Positions 1 to 7,927 of a stretch of DNA of 51,965 nucleotides are shown one piece after another. The stretch is from assembly GCA_028688955.1 (NCBI GenBank), contig JAQTXD010000017.1:1-51965 (forward strand), read 5' to 3'. Positions within the stretch are counted from its first letter, which is position 1. Each line of letters starts with the position of its first letter. The notes below the pieces were generated by a model, which was given only the letters and a program-made list of their open reading frames with translations, was not told where the DNA came from and searched no databases. Source of the stretch: Desulfuromonadaceae bacterium. Lineage in GTDB: Bacteria; Desulfobacterota; Desulfuromonadia; Geobacterales; Pseudopelobacteraceae. A program made the position numbers and the translations under genes.

Positions 1-669
1 GTCCATAAAGAAGCGGTCGTGGGACACCAGGATGACGGAACCGGGATAGGCGCAAAGATATTCTTCCAGCCAGTTACGGGCTTCTATGTCAAGGTGGTTG
101 GTCGGCTCATCCAGCAGCAGCACGTCCGGCTTCTGCAGCAGCAGCCGCGCTAGGGCGATACGCATCTGCCAGCCGCCGGAAAACTCGCCGCAGTCACGGT
201 GCCAGTCGGACTGGGCAAAGCCAAGTCCCTTCAATACGGTGCCGATCTCCGCTTCCATCGTGTAGCCGCCGCCATGACGGAACTGTTCCTGAAGCTCGCC
301 GTAGCGCGTCAGAATTTGCTCATGCTCGGGAGAATCATGGGACAGTCGCTCCAGGTCCAGCCCGATTCGGTGCAGTTCCTCCTCCATGGCCAGCAGCTCG
401 CCAAGTGCAGCTCGGGCTTCATGAAACAGCGACTGACCTGCGGTTACGATGCCGTCCTGGGGCAGATAGGACGCCTTGGCACCACGGGCAAACTGGATCT
501 CACCGGACGACGGTTCAGTCAAACCGGCGATGATCTTCATCAGCGTCGATTTTCCGGCACCGTTTTCACCGACCAGTGCAACCCGCTCACCCTTTTTCAG
601 GTGCCAGGAGATCGTAGTAAAAAGGGGAGTTCCGGCGAAGTTTTTGGATAGATTGATTAGTTGGAGCAT
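1..669 (-). CDS. ABC-F family ATPase, 5' part (cut by window edge)
   Basis: The minus strand reads open from an ATG at 669 to the window edge, giving 223 residues of the N-terminal half. The first ATP-binding domain is complete: Walker A GENGAGKST near residue 37, signature EFSGGWQMRIALARLLL near 165, Walker B VLLLDEPTNHLD near 185, and an SHDRFFMD switch at the edge. No membrane segments are seen. The DEPTNHLD wording and soluble layout are typical of ABC-F proteins (Uup, EttA, YbiT types), which act on ribosomes rather than in transport. The subgroup cannot be fixed without the second ATPase domain. It is divergent from the carbonic anhydrase gene. Confidence 0.9.
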   Translation of the reverse strand, partial: MLQLINLSKNFAGTPLFTTISWHLKKGERVALVGENGAGKSTLMKIIAGLTEPSSGEIQFARGAKASYLPQDGIVTAGQSLFHEARAALGELLAMEEELHRIGLDLERLSHDSPEHEQILTRYGELQEQFRHGGGYTMEAEIGTVLKGLGFAQSDWHRDCGEFSGGWQMRIALARLLLQKPDVLLLDEPTNHLDIEARNWLEEYLCAYPGSVILVSHDRFFMD

Positions 670-793
670 AGAGCGGTTGTAGCACAGTGGCGCCTGAATG
701 AGCAAGCTGAGGATTGAGGTACAGGCAGGTGTTCAATGCATGTAACAGGAGTTAAGTCATCCATAATATCCTGTCTTCATTAACGTATTTCAT

Positions 794-822
794 TTGACAG
801 AAACGGTTTCACATGATAAAAG
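794..822 (+). promoter_or_regulatory. Candidate sigma-70 promoter for the carbonic anhydrase gene
   Basis: A perfect TTGACA at 794-799 is followed after 17 bases by TAAAAG at 817-822, a weak -10. An 8-base inverted repeat (ATAAAAGC and GCTTTTAT) overlaps the -10 and could be a start-site hairpin or operator. Assignment rests on pattern alone. Confidence 0.35.
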
Positions 823-936
823 CGCCGGGCTTTTATACAGGTATATCTATGTATAGATTGATCCTGCCAAACATTTATTACGTTTTCGGTTTCGACCGAT
901 ATCATGCCCCCGGGCACTCAAAAGGGAGAGGAAAGA

Positions 937-1662
937 ATGAGAAAATTGTTATTGACAGCAGCAGCATGCATCATGTTCGCAGTACCGGCAATGGCCGACG
1001 ACCTCCAGTGTGCAACAGGAACATACAACTTCAAGGGTGTCTGCTCCAGACCGACCCCTGAGCAGGGTCTTGAGATGCTGCTGAAAGGAAATGCCAGTTT
1101 TGTCAAAGGCGACCTGTCACTTCTGCAGAAGTATTCCGGCATATCAGATCGTAAGGAAGTCGCGCTCGGTCAGAAGCCGTTTGCCGTAGTCCTGACCTGT
1201 TCCGACAGTCGCGTCCCGCCTGAAATACTATTCAATAAGGGCCTTGGCGAAGTATTCGTCATCCGCGTTGCCGGCAACGTTGTTGCTCCCCACGAACTGG
1301 GCTCAATTGAGTACGCTCTTGAGCATCTGGGTTCAAATCTTGTTGTTGTACTCGGCCACGAAAGATGCGGCGCCGTCAGCGCTACCTACAGCGCCTACCC
1401 TGCCCATGTAGAAGGTAACATCGGCAGTCTGACCGAGTCGATTTACCCCGCCGTAGACACTGTTGTTGCCGGTACGAAGCCTGCTGATGCGGTCGAACAG
1501 GCTGCTCAGATTGAGGAGTGCATCGTGGAAAACATCAATCTGGTCTCAGAGTCACTTGAGGCCAAATCTCCTATCATCAAAGAACTGGTCGAAAAGGGTG
1601 AGACTAAGATCGTTCGCGCAAAATATGATCTCGATAGCGGAAAAGTGACTGTATTGCCGTAG
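937..1662 (+). CDS. Periplasmic beta-class carbonic anhydrase
   Basis: Catalyses reversible hydration of CO2 to bicarbonate using zinc. The 241-residue protein has a Sec signal peptide (KLLLTAAACIMFAVPAMA then DD), so the mature enzyme should be periplasmic. The beta-class zinc site is visible: CSDSRV (Cys and the Asp-Arg dyad) near residue 87 and GHERCGAV (His and Cys) near 145. I chose the ATG at 937 because GGGAGAGGAAAG sits just upstream and the signal peptide then starts correctly; an upstream in-frame ATG at 904 would add 11 residues before the signal. It is a single gene followed by a terminator. It might serve CO2/bicarbonate handling at the envelope. Confidence 0.9.
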   Translation: MRKLLLTAAACIMFAVPAMADDLQCATGTYNFKGVCSRPTPEQGLEMLLKGNASFVKGDLSLLQKYSGISDRKEVALGQKPFAVVLTCSDSRVPPEILFNKGLGEVFVIRVAGNVVAPHELGSIEYALEHLGSNLVVVLGHERCGAVSATYSAYPAHVEGNIGSLTESIYPAVDTVVAGTKPADAVEQAAQIEECIVENINLVSESLEAKSPIIKELVEKGETKIVRAKYDLDSGKVTVLP

Positions 1663-1697
1663 GTAAACGACACAATACACACTGAGAGTTGCATGAA

Positions 1698-1727
1698 GGG
1701 CAGGGGACGATCTCCTGCCCTTTTTTA
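1698..1727 (+). terminator. Rho-independent terminator after the carbonic anhydrase gene
   Basis: GGGCAGG pairs with CCTGCCC across a short loop, followed directly by six T residues. It ends the carbonic anhydrase transcript. Confidence 0.8.
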
Positions 1728-1832
1728 TTATTCGCATGATTTTTATTCTGTTTCCGGACGGATATCCGCTAAAATGGGTCTCACCAATGTTAGTTCACCT
1801 CATCTACACTGGTCACAGGATACGGAGTTCAA

Positions 1833-2828
1833 ATGGCGGGAAACGTTTTTCAAAAAGCACGGCGCTCAACTGACGCTGGCATCGCAGCAGTGCTGTTTTG
1901 CTTTTTACTCGGCTGCAGTCGTTCTCCATCGGCAGATCACATCGTTCAAGGCTATGTTGAAGGGGAATTCGTCTCCATTGCCGCTCCCCAGGCGGGAAGA
2001 TTGGAAACACTTTTTGTGCAACGCGGCGCTCGGGTCAAGGCGGGAGACCCGCTCTTTGTTCTGGAAGGTGTTCAGGAACGGTCGGTGCGGGATGAAGCCA
2101 AGTTGCGGTTGGATCAACTGAAAGCACAATTGGCTGATGCAAAAAAGGGAAAGCGGCCAAGCGAAATTGATTCCGTCACAGCCCAACTGAATCTGGCACG
2201 GGTGACACTGCAGCTTTCGGAAAAAGAACTTCTCCGCCTGGAAAAACTGTTGGAATCCAACGTAGTATCCCAGCAGGACGTTGATCGCCAGCGTTCCCTG
2301 CGTGACCAGGACCGGCAACGGGTTGCCCAGTTGGAGGCGGATCTTGGCACCGCCCGTCTCGGAGTGCGGAGAGATCAGGTTGCAGCCTCTGAGGCAGGCG
2401 TACGGGCAGCCGAGGCGGCTCTGATACGGTCTGAGTGGGATCTCGCCCAGACACGCCAGACAGCACCGGCAGCAGGGGTTGTGTTCGATACACTCTATCG
2501 ACCGGGAGAGTGGATTGCTGCGGGCCGCCCGGCAATACTCCTGCTGCCGCCACGGAATATCAAGGTACGGACCTTCGTGCCACAGCCGCTCCTTGCGGCA
2601 ATCCACCAGGGTGACAACGTCCAGGTCACCGTTGACGGAGTGAAGGAACCATATACCGGCAGCGTACAATATATTTCACCACAGGCGGAATACACCCCGC
2701 CGGTCATCTACAACCGCGATAACCGCCAGAAACTGGTATACCTGATCGAGTTGACGTTTGATCCTGCAACTGCGGTAAAACTGCACCCCGGTCAACCGGT
2801 AGATGTCCGCTTCGGTCCCATGCCATGA
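1833..2828 (+). CDS. HlyD/MFP-type membrane fusion lipoprotein of an ABC exporter
   Basis: The 331-residue protein starts with a lipoprotein signal (AVLFCFLLGC, lipobox LLGC). It then shows a biotinyl-lipoyl-like half motif (VSIAAPQAGRLETLFVQRGARVKAGDPLFVLEG), a long charged alpha-helical hairpin (about residues 85-200), the second lipoyl half, and a beta-barrel region ending RQKLVYLIELTFD. This is the adaptor layout that links an inner-membrane pump to an outer channel. The gene overlaps the ATPase start by 4 bases (ATGA). The set resembles YhiI/YbhG-type exporters. No outer-membrane TolC-like gene is next to it, so that partner must be elsewhere. Confidence 0.85.
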   Translation: MAGNVFQKARRSTDAGIAAVLFCFLLGCSRSPSADHIVQGYVEGEFVSIAAPQAGRLETLFVQRGARVKAGDPLFVLEGVQERSVRDEAKLRLDQLKAQLADAKKGKRPSEIDSVTAQLNLARVTLQLSEKELLRLEKLLESNVVSQQDVDRQRSLRDQDRQRVAQLEADLGTARLGVRRDQVAASEAGVRAAEAALIRSEWDLAQTRQTAPAAGVVFDTLYRPGEWIAAGRPAILLLPPRNIKVRTFVPQPLLAAIHQGDNVQVTVDGVKEPYTGSVQYISPQAEYTPPVIYNRDNRQKLVYLIELTFDPATAVKLHPGQPVDVRFGPMP

Positions 2829-3751
2829 CTACTGAATTTGCCATCGACGTACGGGGAATGACCAAACGCTTCGGAGAGCATACTGTCGTTAACGGCGTTG
2901 GTCTGCAGGTATGTCGGGGTGAAGTGTACGGATTCCTCGGCCCGAACGGCAGCGGAAAAACCACCATTATCCGCATGCTCTGCGGGCTGCTCGCGGCCGA
3001 TGCGGGAGAAGGGACCTGCCTCGGCTTTGATGTCATCAGGGAAAGTGAGGAGATCAAGCGACAGGTTGGCTATATGACCCAGCGTTTCAGTTTTTACGAA
3101 GATTTAAGTATTGTCGAAAACCTTGATTTCGTAGCACGCATGTACAACATCGATAATCGGCGTGACGAGGTGCGGAAAAGCATCGAACGCCTGGGACTGA
3201 CCGGGCGGCAGAACCAGCTGGCCGGCGAACTTTCCGGCGGATGGAAGCAGCGCCTCGCCCTGGCGGCCTGCCTGATCCACACCCCGAAACTGCTGCTGCT
3301 TGATGAACCGACCGCCGGTGTTGACCCGAAAGCACGCCGGGATTTCTGGGAGCAGATTCACGAACTTGCCGGAGAGGGGCTGACATTTCTCATTACCACA
3401 CACTACATGGACGAGGCAGAGCGCTGCGACCGTCTTGCCTACCTGTCATACGGCAATCTGCTCACCCACGGAACCGCTGCGGAAATCACTGCAGCTGCAG
3501 AGCTGACCACCTGGTCGGTGACCGGGCCGAACCTGCATGACATCGCCCGGGAGTTGCGGGAGAATCCTGATGTTCAGCAGGCGGTAGCCTTCGGCAGCAC
3601 GCTCCATGTGAGCAGCACGGACGCAGGTCGACTAGAAGCGGCAATCGCTCCGTTCCGCAGCGAACGATATAGCTGGCAGCAGATAAATCCCGGATTGGAA
3701 GATGTCTTTATCCATCTCATGGGGAGTTCCCGGGACAACTTTTCCCTATGA
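2825..3751 (+). CDS. ABC exporter ATP-binding subunit
   Basis: A 308-residue single ATPase domain powering the adjacent ABC-2 permease. Motifs: Walker A GPNGSGKTT near residue 40, Q-loop YMTQRFSFY near 85, signature ELSGGWKQRLALA near 137, Walker B LLLLDEPTAGVD near 158, switch TTHYMDEAERCD near 193. The C-terminal 80 residues form the extra domain usual in CcmA/DrrA-like ATPases. It starts inside the end of the fusion-protein gene and its stop overlaps the permease start, both as ATGA, which points to translational coupling. The substrate cannot be read from the sequence. Confidence 0.92.
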   Translation: MTTEFAIDVRGMTKRFGEHTVVNGVGLQVCRGEVYGFLGPNGSGKTTIIRMLCGLLAADAGEGTCLGFDVIRESEEIKRQVGYMTQRFSFYEDLSIVENLDFVARMYNIDNRRDEVRKSIERLGLTGRQNQLAGELSGGWKQRLALAACLIHTPKLLLLDEPTAGVDPKARRDFWEQIHELAGEGLTFLITTHYMDEAERCDRLAYLSYGNLLTHGTAAEITAAAELTTWSVTGPNLHDIARELRENPDVQQAVAFGSTLHVSSTDAGRLEAAIAPFRSERYSWQQINPGLEDVFIHLMGSSRDNFSL

Positions 3752-4890
3752 ACGAACAGAGCCAATTCTCAGCAGCCCGGTTATGGGCGATTGTCATCAA
3801 GGAGTTTATCCAGATGCGCCGGGACCGTCTGACCTTCGGAATGATCGTCGGCATCCCGGTTGTGCAGCTGATGCTGTTCGGCTTTGCCATCAACGGTGAT
3901 CCGAAGCACCTCCCAACCACCGTGGTGATGGCTGATTCCAGCCAGTACAGCCGCACCATTCTCTCTGCGCTCAAAAACAGCGATTATTTCCGCTTTACCG
4001 GCGAGGTCCTCAGCGAGGCACAGGCAGATGCTGCCCTCGCACGGGGAGAAGTCCAGTTTGTTGTGACGATCCCGGAAAATTTCAGCCGCACCCTGCTGCG
4101 CGGTGAGAGACCGGCCATCCTGGTCGAAGCGGACGCCACGGACCCCTCTGCCGTCGGCAACGCCACCGCTGCCCTGCGAACACTGCTGGAGTCATCCCTG
4201 CAGCGGGATCTCACCGGGCCGTTTGCGTACCTCGCAGGGAGCGCCGCTACGGTGGATCTGCGTGTCCACGCCCGCTACAACCCGGAAGGTATTTCCCAGT
4301 ACAATATCGTGCCGGGGCTGATGGGAGTGGTTCTCACCATGACCATGGTCATGATTACCGGTTTGGCCATCACCCGGGAACGGGAACGCGGCACCATGGA
4401 AAACCTCCTGTCCATGCCGACCAGGCCGCTGGAGGTGCTGCTCGGCAAGATCATTCCCTATATTTTCGTCGGCTATATTCAGGTCGGCTTGATCCTGATC
4501 GCAGCCCGGTTTCTGTTTCATGTACCGATGGCCGGCAGTATCACGCTTCTGCTGCTGTGTGTTTCGGTATTTATCACCGCAAACCTGGCGATGGGCATCA
4601 CCTTTTCCACTCTGGCAAAAAATCAGCTCCAGGCGGTTCAGATGACTTTTTTCTTTTTTCTCCCGTCGCTGCTGCTGTCCGGATTCATGTTTCCATTTCG
4701 CGGCATGCCGGAATGGGCGCAATGTGTCGGCGAAATGCTGCCGCTTACTCATTTTCTGAGAATTATTCGTGGGATATTACTGAAAGGAAACGGCCTTGGG
4801 GAAGTAATGCCGCACATCTGGCCGATTGGTCTGTTCGCCATTGTTATCCTGACAATCGGCGTAAAACGTTACCGGAGGACACTGGATTGA
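3748..4890 (+). CDS. ABC-2 type exporter permease
   Basis: A 380-residue inner-membrane protein with one N-terminal membrane segment (LTFGMIVGIPVVQLMLFGFAI), a periplasmic loop of about 140 residues, then five C-terminal segments starting GLMGVVLTMTMVMITGLAI. The motif TRERERGTMENLLSMPTRPLEVLLGKIIPY is the ABC-2 family signature (YhhJ/YbhR type). It probably works as a dimer with two ATPase copies. It is coupled by overlap to both neighbours. Confidence 0.92.
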   Translation: MNEQSQFSAARLWAIVIKEFIQMRRDRLTFGMIVGIPVVQLMLFGFAINGDPKHLPTTVVMADSSQYSRTILSALKNSDYFRFTGEVLSEAQADAALARGEVQFVVTIPENFSRTLLRGERPAILVEADATDPSAVGNATAALRTLLESSLQRDLTGPFAYLAGSAATVDLRVHARYNPEGISQYNIVPGLMGVVLTMTMVMITGLAITRERERGTMENLLSMPTRPLEVLLGKIIPYIFVGYIQVGLILIAARFLFHVPMAGSITLLLLCVSVFITANLAMGITFSTLAKNQLQAVQMTFFFFLPSLLLSGFMFPFRGMPEWAQCVGEMLPLTHFLRIIRGILLKGNGLGEVMPHIWPIGLFAIVILTIGVKRYRRTLD

Positions 4891-5876
4891 AATACCGGGA
4901 CCTGTACCAAATCGTAAGAATCATCCTGCCTGTTCTGACAGCAGCGCCCCTTCTTGTCCTGACGGCCTGTTCACCGCTGGTTAATCATCCCGGACCACCG
5001 ATTGCCGCCGCAAAAATCGAAAATGGCCAGTTTATCGCCACAGACGGAACACACTTGCCGCTTCGCAGCTGGGCGCCTGAAAAGATGCCGGTTACGGCGG
5101 TTATCGTTGCGCTGCACGGGTTCAATGATTACAGCAACGCCTTCACCTCGCCCGGCATCTACCTGAGCAGCCATGGCATCGCCTGCTATGCCTATGACCA
5201 GCGCGGTTTCGGCGCTGCACCCGGTCGTGGTCTCTGGTCAGGAATTGATGCCTATACTTCTGATCTGACCGATTTTGTGCGGCAGGTTCGTGCACTCCAC
5301 CCAGCAGTTCCGGCATATCTGTTGGGAGAAAGCATGGGAGGTGCGGTCGTTATTGCCGCTATGACCGGGACGAATCCTCCCCCGGTCGATGGTGTCATTC
5401 TTGTCGCGCCGGCGGTTTGGGGGAGGGTGTCCATGCCCTGGTACCAGCGCTGGCTGCTTGCCGTTGCCTCTCACACGGTCCCCTGGATGGAATTGACCGG
5501 CAAAGGGGTCCACGTCACCCCCTCGGACAACATTGACATGCTCCGGGCGCTCGGCCGCGACCCGAAGATCATCAAGGCGACTCGCATCGACACATTGCAC
5601 GGTCTCACCAACCTGATGGATACGGCGCTGATGGATGCGGCACAGCTGAAAGTGCCAACGCTTGTGCAGTACGGTAAACATGATGAAATCATCCCCGCAG
5701 AACCGATGCTCCAGATGCTGGAGAAGGCGCCGGTGACAACCCGGAAGGCATTCTATGAAAAGGGATACCACATGCTGCTCAGGGATTTACACGCGGAACA
5801 ACCGTTGAGTGACTTTGCCGCCTGGATAACTGACCGGAGCCACCCACTCCCTTACGGCAGTGACAGATGGCAATGA
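4887..5876 (+). CDS. Lipoprotein alpha/beta hydrolase (monoacylglycerol-lipase-like)
   Basis: A serine hydrolase of about 329 residues, probably membrane anchored: the N-terminus has a hydrophobic stretch ending LVLTAC, a lipobox. The nucleophile elbow is GESMGG near residue 152, the likely acid is in YGKHDEIIPAE, and the His is in EKGYHMLL near the C-terminus. This order fits hydrolase_4 and monoacylglycerol-lipase-type enzymes. I chose the TTG at 4887: it overlaps the permease stop as TTGA and has a GGAGG site 6 bases upstream (around 4874). The open frame extends to 4557, but that part lies inside the permease. A linked exporter suggests a lipid or ester substrate, which is inference only. 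Confidence 0.85.
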   Translation: MKYRDLYQIVRIILPVLTAAPLLVLTACSPLVNHPGPPIAAAKIENGQFIATDGTHLPLRSWAPEKMPVTAVIVALHGFNDYSNAFTSPGIYLSSHGIACYAYDQRGFGAAPGRGLWSGIDAYTSDLTDFVRQVRALHPAVPAYLLGESMGGAVVIAAMTGTNPPPVDGVILVAPAVWGRVSMPWYQRWLLAVASHTVPWMELTGKGVHVTPSDNIDMLRALGRDPKIIKATRIDTLHGLTNLMDTALMDAAQLKVPTLVQYGKHDEIIPAEPMLQMLEKAPVTTRKAFYEKGYHMLLRDLHAEQPLSDFAAWITDRSHPLPYGSDRWQ

Positions 5877-5896
5877 TCCTCTGAAATTCCGGCCGG

Positions 5897-6421
5897 TCAG
5901 GAAATGATCCCCAACCGTGCTGCCGCATCCAGATACACCTGCTGTGCCCCCTCACTATACTGCACGAAGATAATCCGCTCCAGCTCGGGATACCGGACGC
6001 TCGCCTCCTGAGCCGCTGCAAGAGCAACAACGACAGACTGGCGCATCGGGTAACCATAAACTCCGGAGCTGACAGCAGGGAAAGCAATGCTTCTCAATCC
6101 ATATTGATGTGCGACCTCAAAACAGCGGCGGTATGCTGACGCCAGCAGCTCCGGCTCTCCCTGACTCCCGTCATTCCAGACCGGACCAACGGTGTGAATG
6201 ACATGCTTTGCAGGGAGCAGATACCCACTGGTTATCTTTGCGTCACCGGTTTCACACCCCTGAAGCCCGGCGCATTCCTGCAGCAACTCCGGTCCAGCAG
6301 CCTGATGGATGGCGCCATCAACACCGCCACCGCCAAGCAGGGTGTTGTTGGCTGCGTTCACGATTGCGTCCACCATCAGTGTAGTAATATCTGCCTGAAT
6401 AATTTCTATCGTTGCTGACAT
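5897..6421 (-). CDS. Macrodomain protein (O-acetyl-ADP-ribose deacetylase-like)
   Basis: A 174-residue stand-alone macrodomain of the YmdB/MacroD type, expected to bind ADP-ribose and remove O-acetyl or protein-linked ADP-ribose in the cytoplasm. Key segments: [17 protein letters not shown] near the start (adenine-binding Asp and catalytic Asn), [17 protein letters not shown], and [10 protein letters not shown] (phosphate loop). Length is normal for the family. It converges with the hydrolase gene, whose stop is only 20 bases away, and no hairpin terminator is seen between them. AGGGGA is present just upstream of the ATG. Confidence 0.93.
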   Translation of the reverse strand: MSATIEIIQADITTLMVDAIVNAANNTLLGGGGVDGAIHQAAGPELLQECAGLQGCETGDAKITSGYLLPAKHVIHTVGPVWNDGSQGEPELLASAYRRCFEVAHQYGLRSIAFPAVSSGVYGYPMRQSVVVALAAAQEASVRYPELERIIFVQYSEGAQQVYLDAAARLGIIS

Positions 6422-6481
6422 ATCCCCTCCACGCTGGTCAAAATGTGAGGTTCATTATTCCGTTTTCCAACCTGTTCCGCA

Positions 6482-6526
6482 ATAAAAACAAAACGGCCCG
6501 TTGTCACACATGTGACGACGGGCCGT
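6482..6526 (-). terminator. Rho-independent terminator after the ferredoxin-like gene
   Basis: A perfect 16-bp stem (6493-6508 with 6511-6526) is followed on the minus strand by TTTTGTTTTTATT. It ends the transcript of the gene at 6551-7297. Confidence 0.88.
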
Positions 6527-6550
6527 ACCTGTTACACATTGAAGAACCGG

Positions 6551-7297
6551 TTATCCTTTGATCTGTCCCTGAATTCCGATCGTCACTTCTTTGTAGTCAA
6601 TCTGCTTGCCGCTGGCAGCAAGCGCCTGACGGGCCGCCACCGCGATGCCGCCGCAGCAGGGAACCTCCATTTTCAGTACGGTGATACTCTTCACATCTGA
6701 CTTCGTGAACAGTTCCGTCAGCTTTTGAGTGTAAAAACTGTTGTCATCAAGCTTCGGGCACCCCATCACAACTGCCTTGCCTTTGAGGAAATCCTCATGG
6801 TACCCGGCATAGGCAACCGGCACACAATCGGCGGTGATAAGCAGATCTGCCCCCTGGAAATAGGTCGCAGTGGTTGAAACAAGGTGGAGCTGTACCGGCC
6901 ACTGTGCCAACTGACTCTGACGACTGCCGACTGTTGCAGGGTCAGTAGCTGGCTGGGGAGCGGCGAAGCTCATGGCGCGGGAACCGGGGCAGCCGCCATG
7001 GTGATGCGCCACCGGAGCAGCGGGTGCTGCATGCTGGTGAACCGGCGCCGGCTTGCCCTGGGCTGACAGATGTTTCTCCACGGCAACTTCGTCAAACTCG
7101 TCCGCCTCACGTTCCTCAATATGGATGGCGTCACGGGGACACTCGCCCAGACACGCGCCAAGACCATCACACAGATTATCCGCCGACAATACTGCTTTAC
7201 CATTCACCATCGCAATAGCGCCCTCAGCGCAGGATGGCACGCAAAGTCCGCAGCCGTCGCATTTTTCCGGATCGATGGTTACAATTTTTCTCAACAT
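6551..7297 (-). CDS. Ferredoxin-like 2[4Fe-4S] protein with a C-terminal CCG-type domain
   Basis: A 248-residue cytoplasmic protein. Residues 1-70 hold two 4Fe-4S motifs: CDGCGLCVPSC and CDGLGACLGECP. A His-, Ala- and Pro-rich linker follows (about 85-105, with HQH and HHHGGCPGS). The C-terminal 140 residues contain further cysteines in ITADCVP, VMGCPKLDD and EVPCCGG, the last resembling the CCG cysteine motif of HdrB-type proteins. An AGGAG site lies upstream of the ATG. It is 67 bases downstream of the YgbA_NO-like gene on the same strand, so the two may share a transcript. An electron-transfer or redox-stress role is likely; partner and substrate are unknown. Confidence 0.85.
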   Translation of the reverse strand: MLRKIVTIDPEKCDGCGLCVPSCAEGAIAMVNGKAVLSADNLCDGLGACLGECPRDAIHIEEREADEFDEVAVEKHLSAQGKPAPVHQHAAPAAPVAHHHGGCPGSRAMSFAAPQPATDPATVGSRQSQLAQWPVQLHLVSTTATYFQGADLLITADCVPVAYAGYHEDFLKGKAVVMGCPKLDDNSFYTQKLTELFTKSDVKSITVLKMEVPCCGGIAVAARQALAASGKQIDYKEVTIGIQGQIKG

Positions 7298-7364
7298 GGG
7301 TATATCTCCTTTTGTTTTGTTTCAGTTCTGTACTGTATGAATTCAGATGCCGCAAAAATAATTG

Positions 7365-7709
7365 CTAAAAAAAATAATGCCAGAGATAATCCAGCCGACC
7401 CCGCATCATCAGCTTTCTCCCCGCATAGGACATGATCTCCCGCACTTTTTCGCGGCGCGCCTTGTCGTAGCAGTGAATCCGGCAATGCTTACAGGTCGGT
7501 TTTTCTTCTTCCAGAGGGCATTTCAGCCGTTTGCTGACGGCATACTCCAGAAACGACCGACATTCCGGACAGAGAGACCGCTCACCCAGATCCCCGGGGA
7601 GGGAAACGGAAGCCTGATCGGCGTCGTGATGTTTTCCGGCACAGTAAACCTCGACGAACTTCCCTATCAGGCTGATATCCTTTTTCTGGTGTCTCGTTAC
7701 TGCTTCCAT
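7365..7709 (-). CDS. YgbA_NO-type (nitrous-oxide-stimulated promoter) family protein
   Basis: A small Cys-rich protein of about 114 residues. The cysteines fall in EVYCAGKHH, SLCPECRSFLEYA, LKCPLEEEKPTCKHCRIHCYDKARREKVREIM, the pattern of the family named for NO-induced expression; the cysteines probably bind a metal or Fe-S cluster. I prefer the ATG at 7709, which has AAAGAGGAG upstream. An in-frame ATG at 7742 would give 125 residues but lacks a ribosome site and would run into the palindrome at 7745-7758. The molecular function is not established. Confidence 0.75.
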   Translation of the reverse strand: MEAVTRHQKKDISLIGKFVEVYCAGKHHDADQASVSLPGDLGERSLCPECRSFLEYAVSKRLKCPLEEEKPTCKHCRIHCYDKARREKVREIMSYAGRKLMMRGRLDYLWHYFF

Positions 7710-7744
7710 GTGTGCGATAATCTCCTCTTTCCCCCATATCATAC

Positions 7745-7758
7745 ATGACTCAGGTCAA
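7745..7758 (-). promoter_or_regulatory. FNR/DNR-like operator candidate
   Basis: The minus strand reads TTGACCTGAGTCAT: half sites TTGAC and GTCAT separated by four bases, one mismatch from a perfect TTGAC-N4-GTCAA palindrome. CRP/FNR-family regulators responding to oxygen or NO (FNR, DNR) use TTGAT-N4-ATCAA-like sites. It lies 36 bases upstream of the preferred start of the YgbA_NO-type gene. Confidence 0.45.
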
Positions 7759-7927
7759 TTTTTTCATTTTTCCGTTTTTTCATAAAACAGTGCGGTATAC
7801 AACAGTCAGCCGCTCATCAAATAAACTCTAGCACAGCGCAAGGAATCGTTGCATTCAACAAGGAATATTTTCTCGTACTGGCGCCGAGTATGATAGGATT
7901 CACTACCTTCTGCAGAGGAGCATATAC

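Noticed and set aside
1905..2669. 254-codon minus-strand frame
   Set aside because: Antisense to the HlyD-type gene, which has clear domains and a lipobox; no ribosome site or recognisable domain on this strand.
4557..4886. Upstream extension of the lipoprotein hydrolase frame
   Set aside because: It overlaps the permease on the same strand in another frame; the TTG at 4887 has a GGAGG site and a proper signal peptide.
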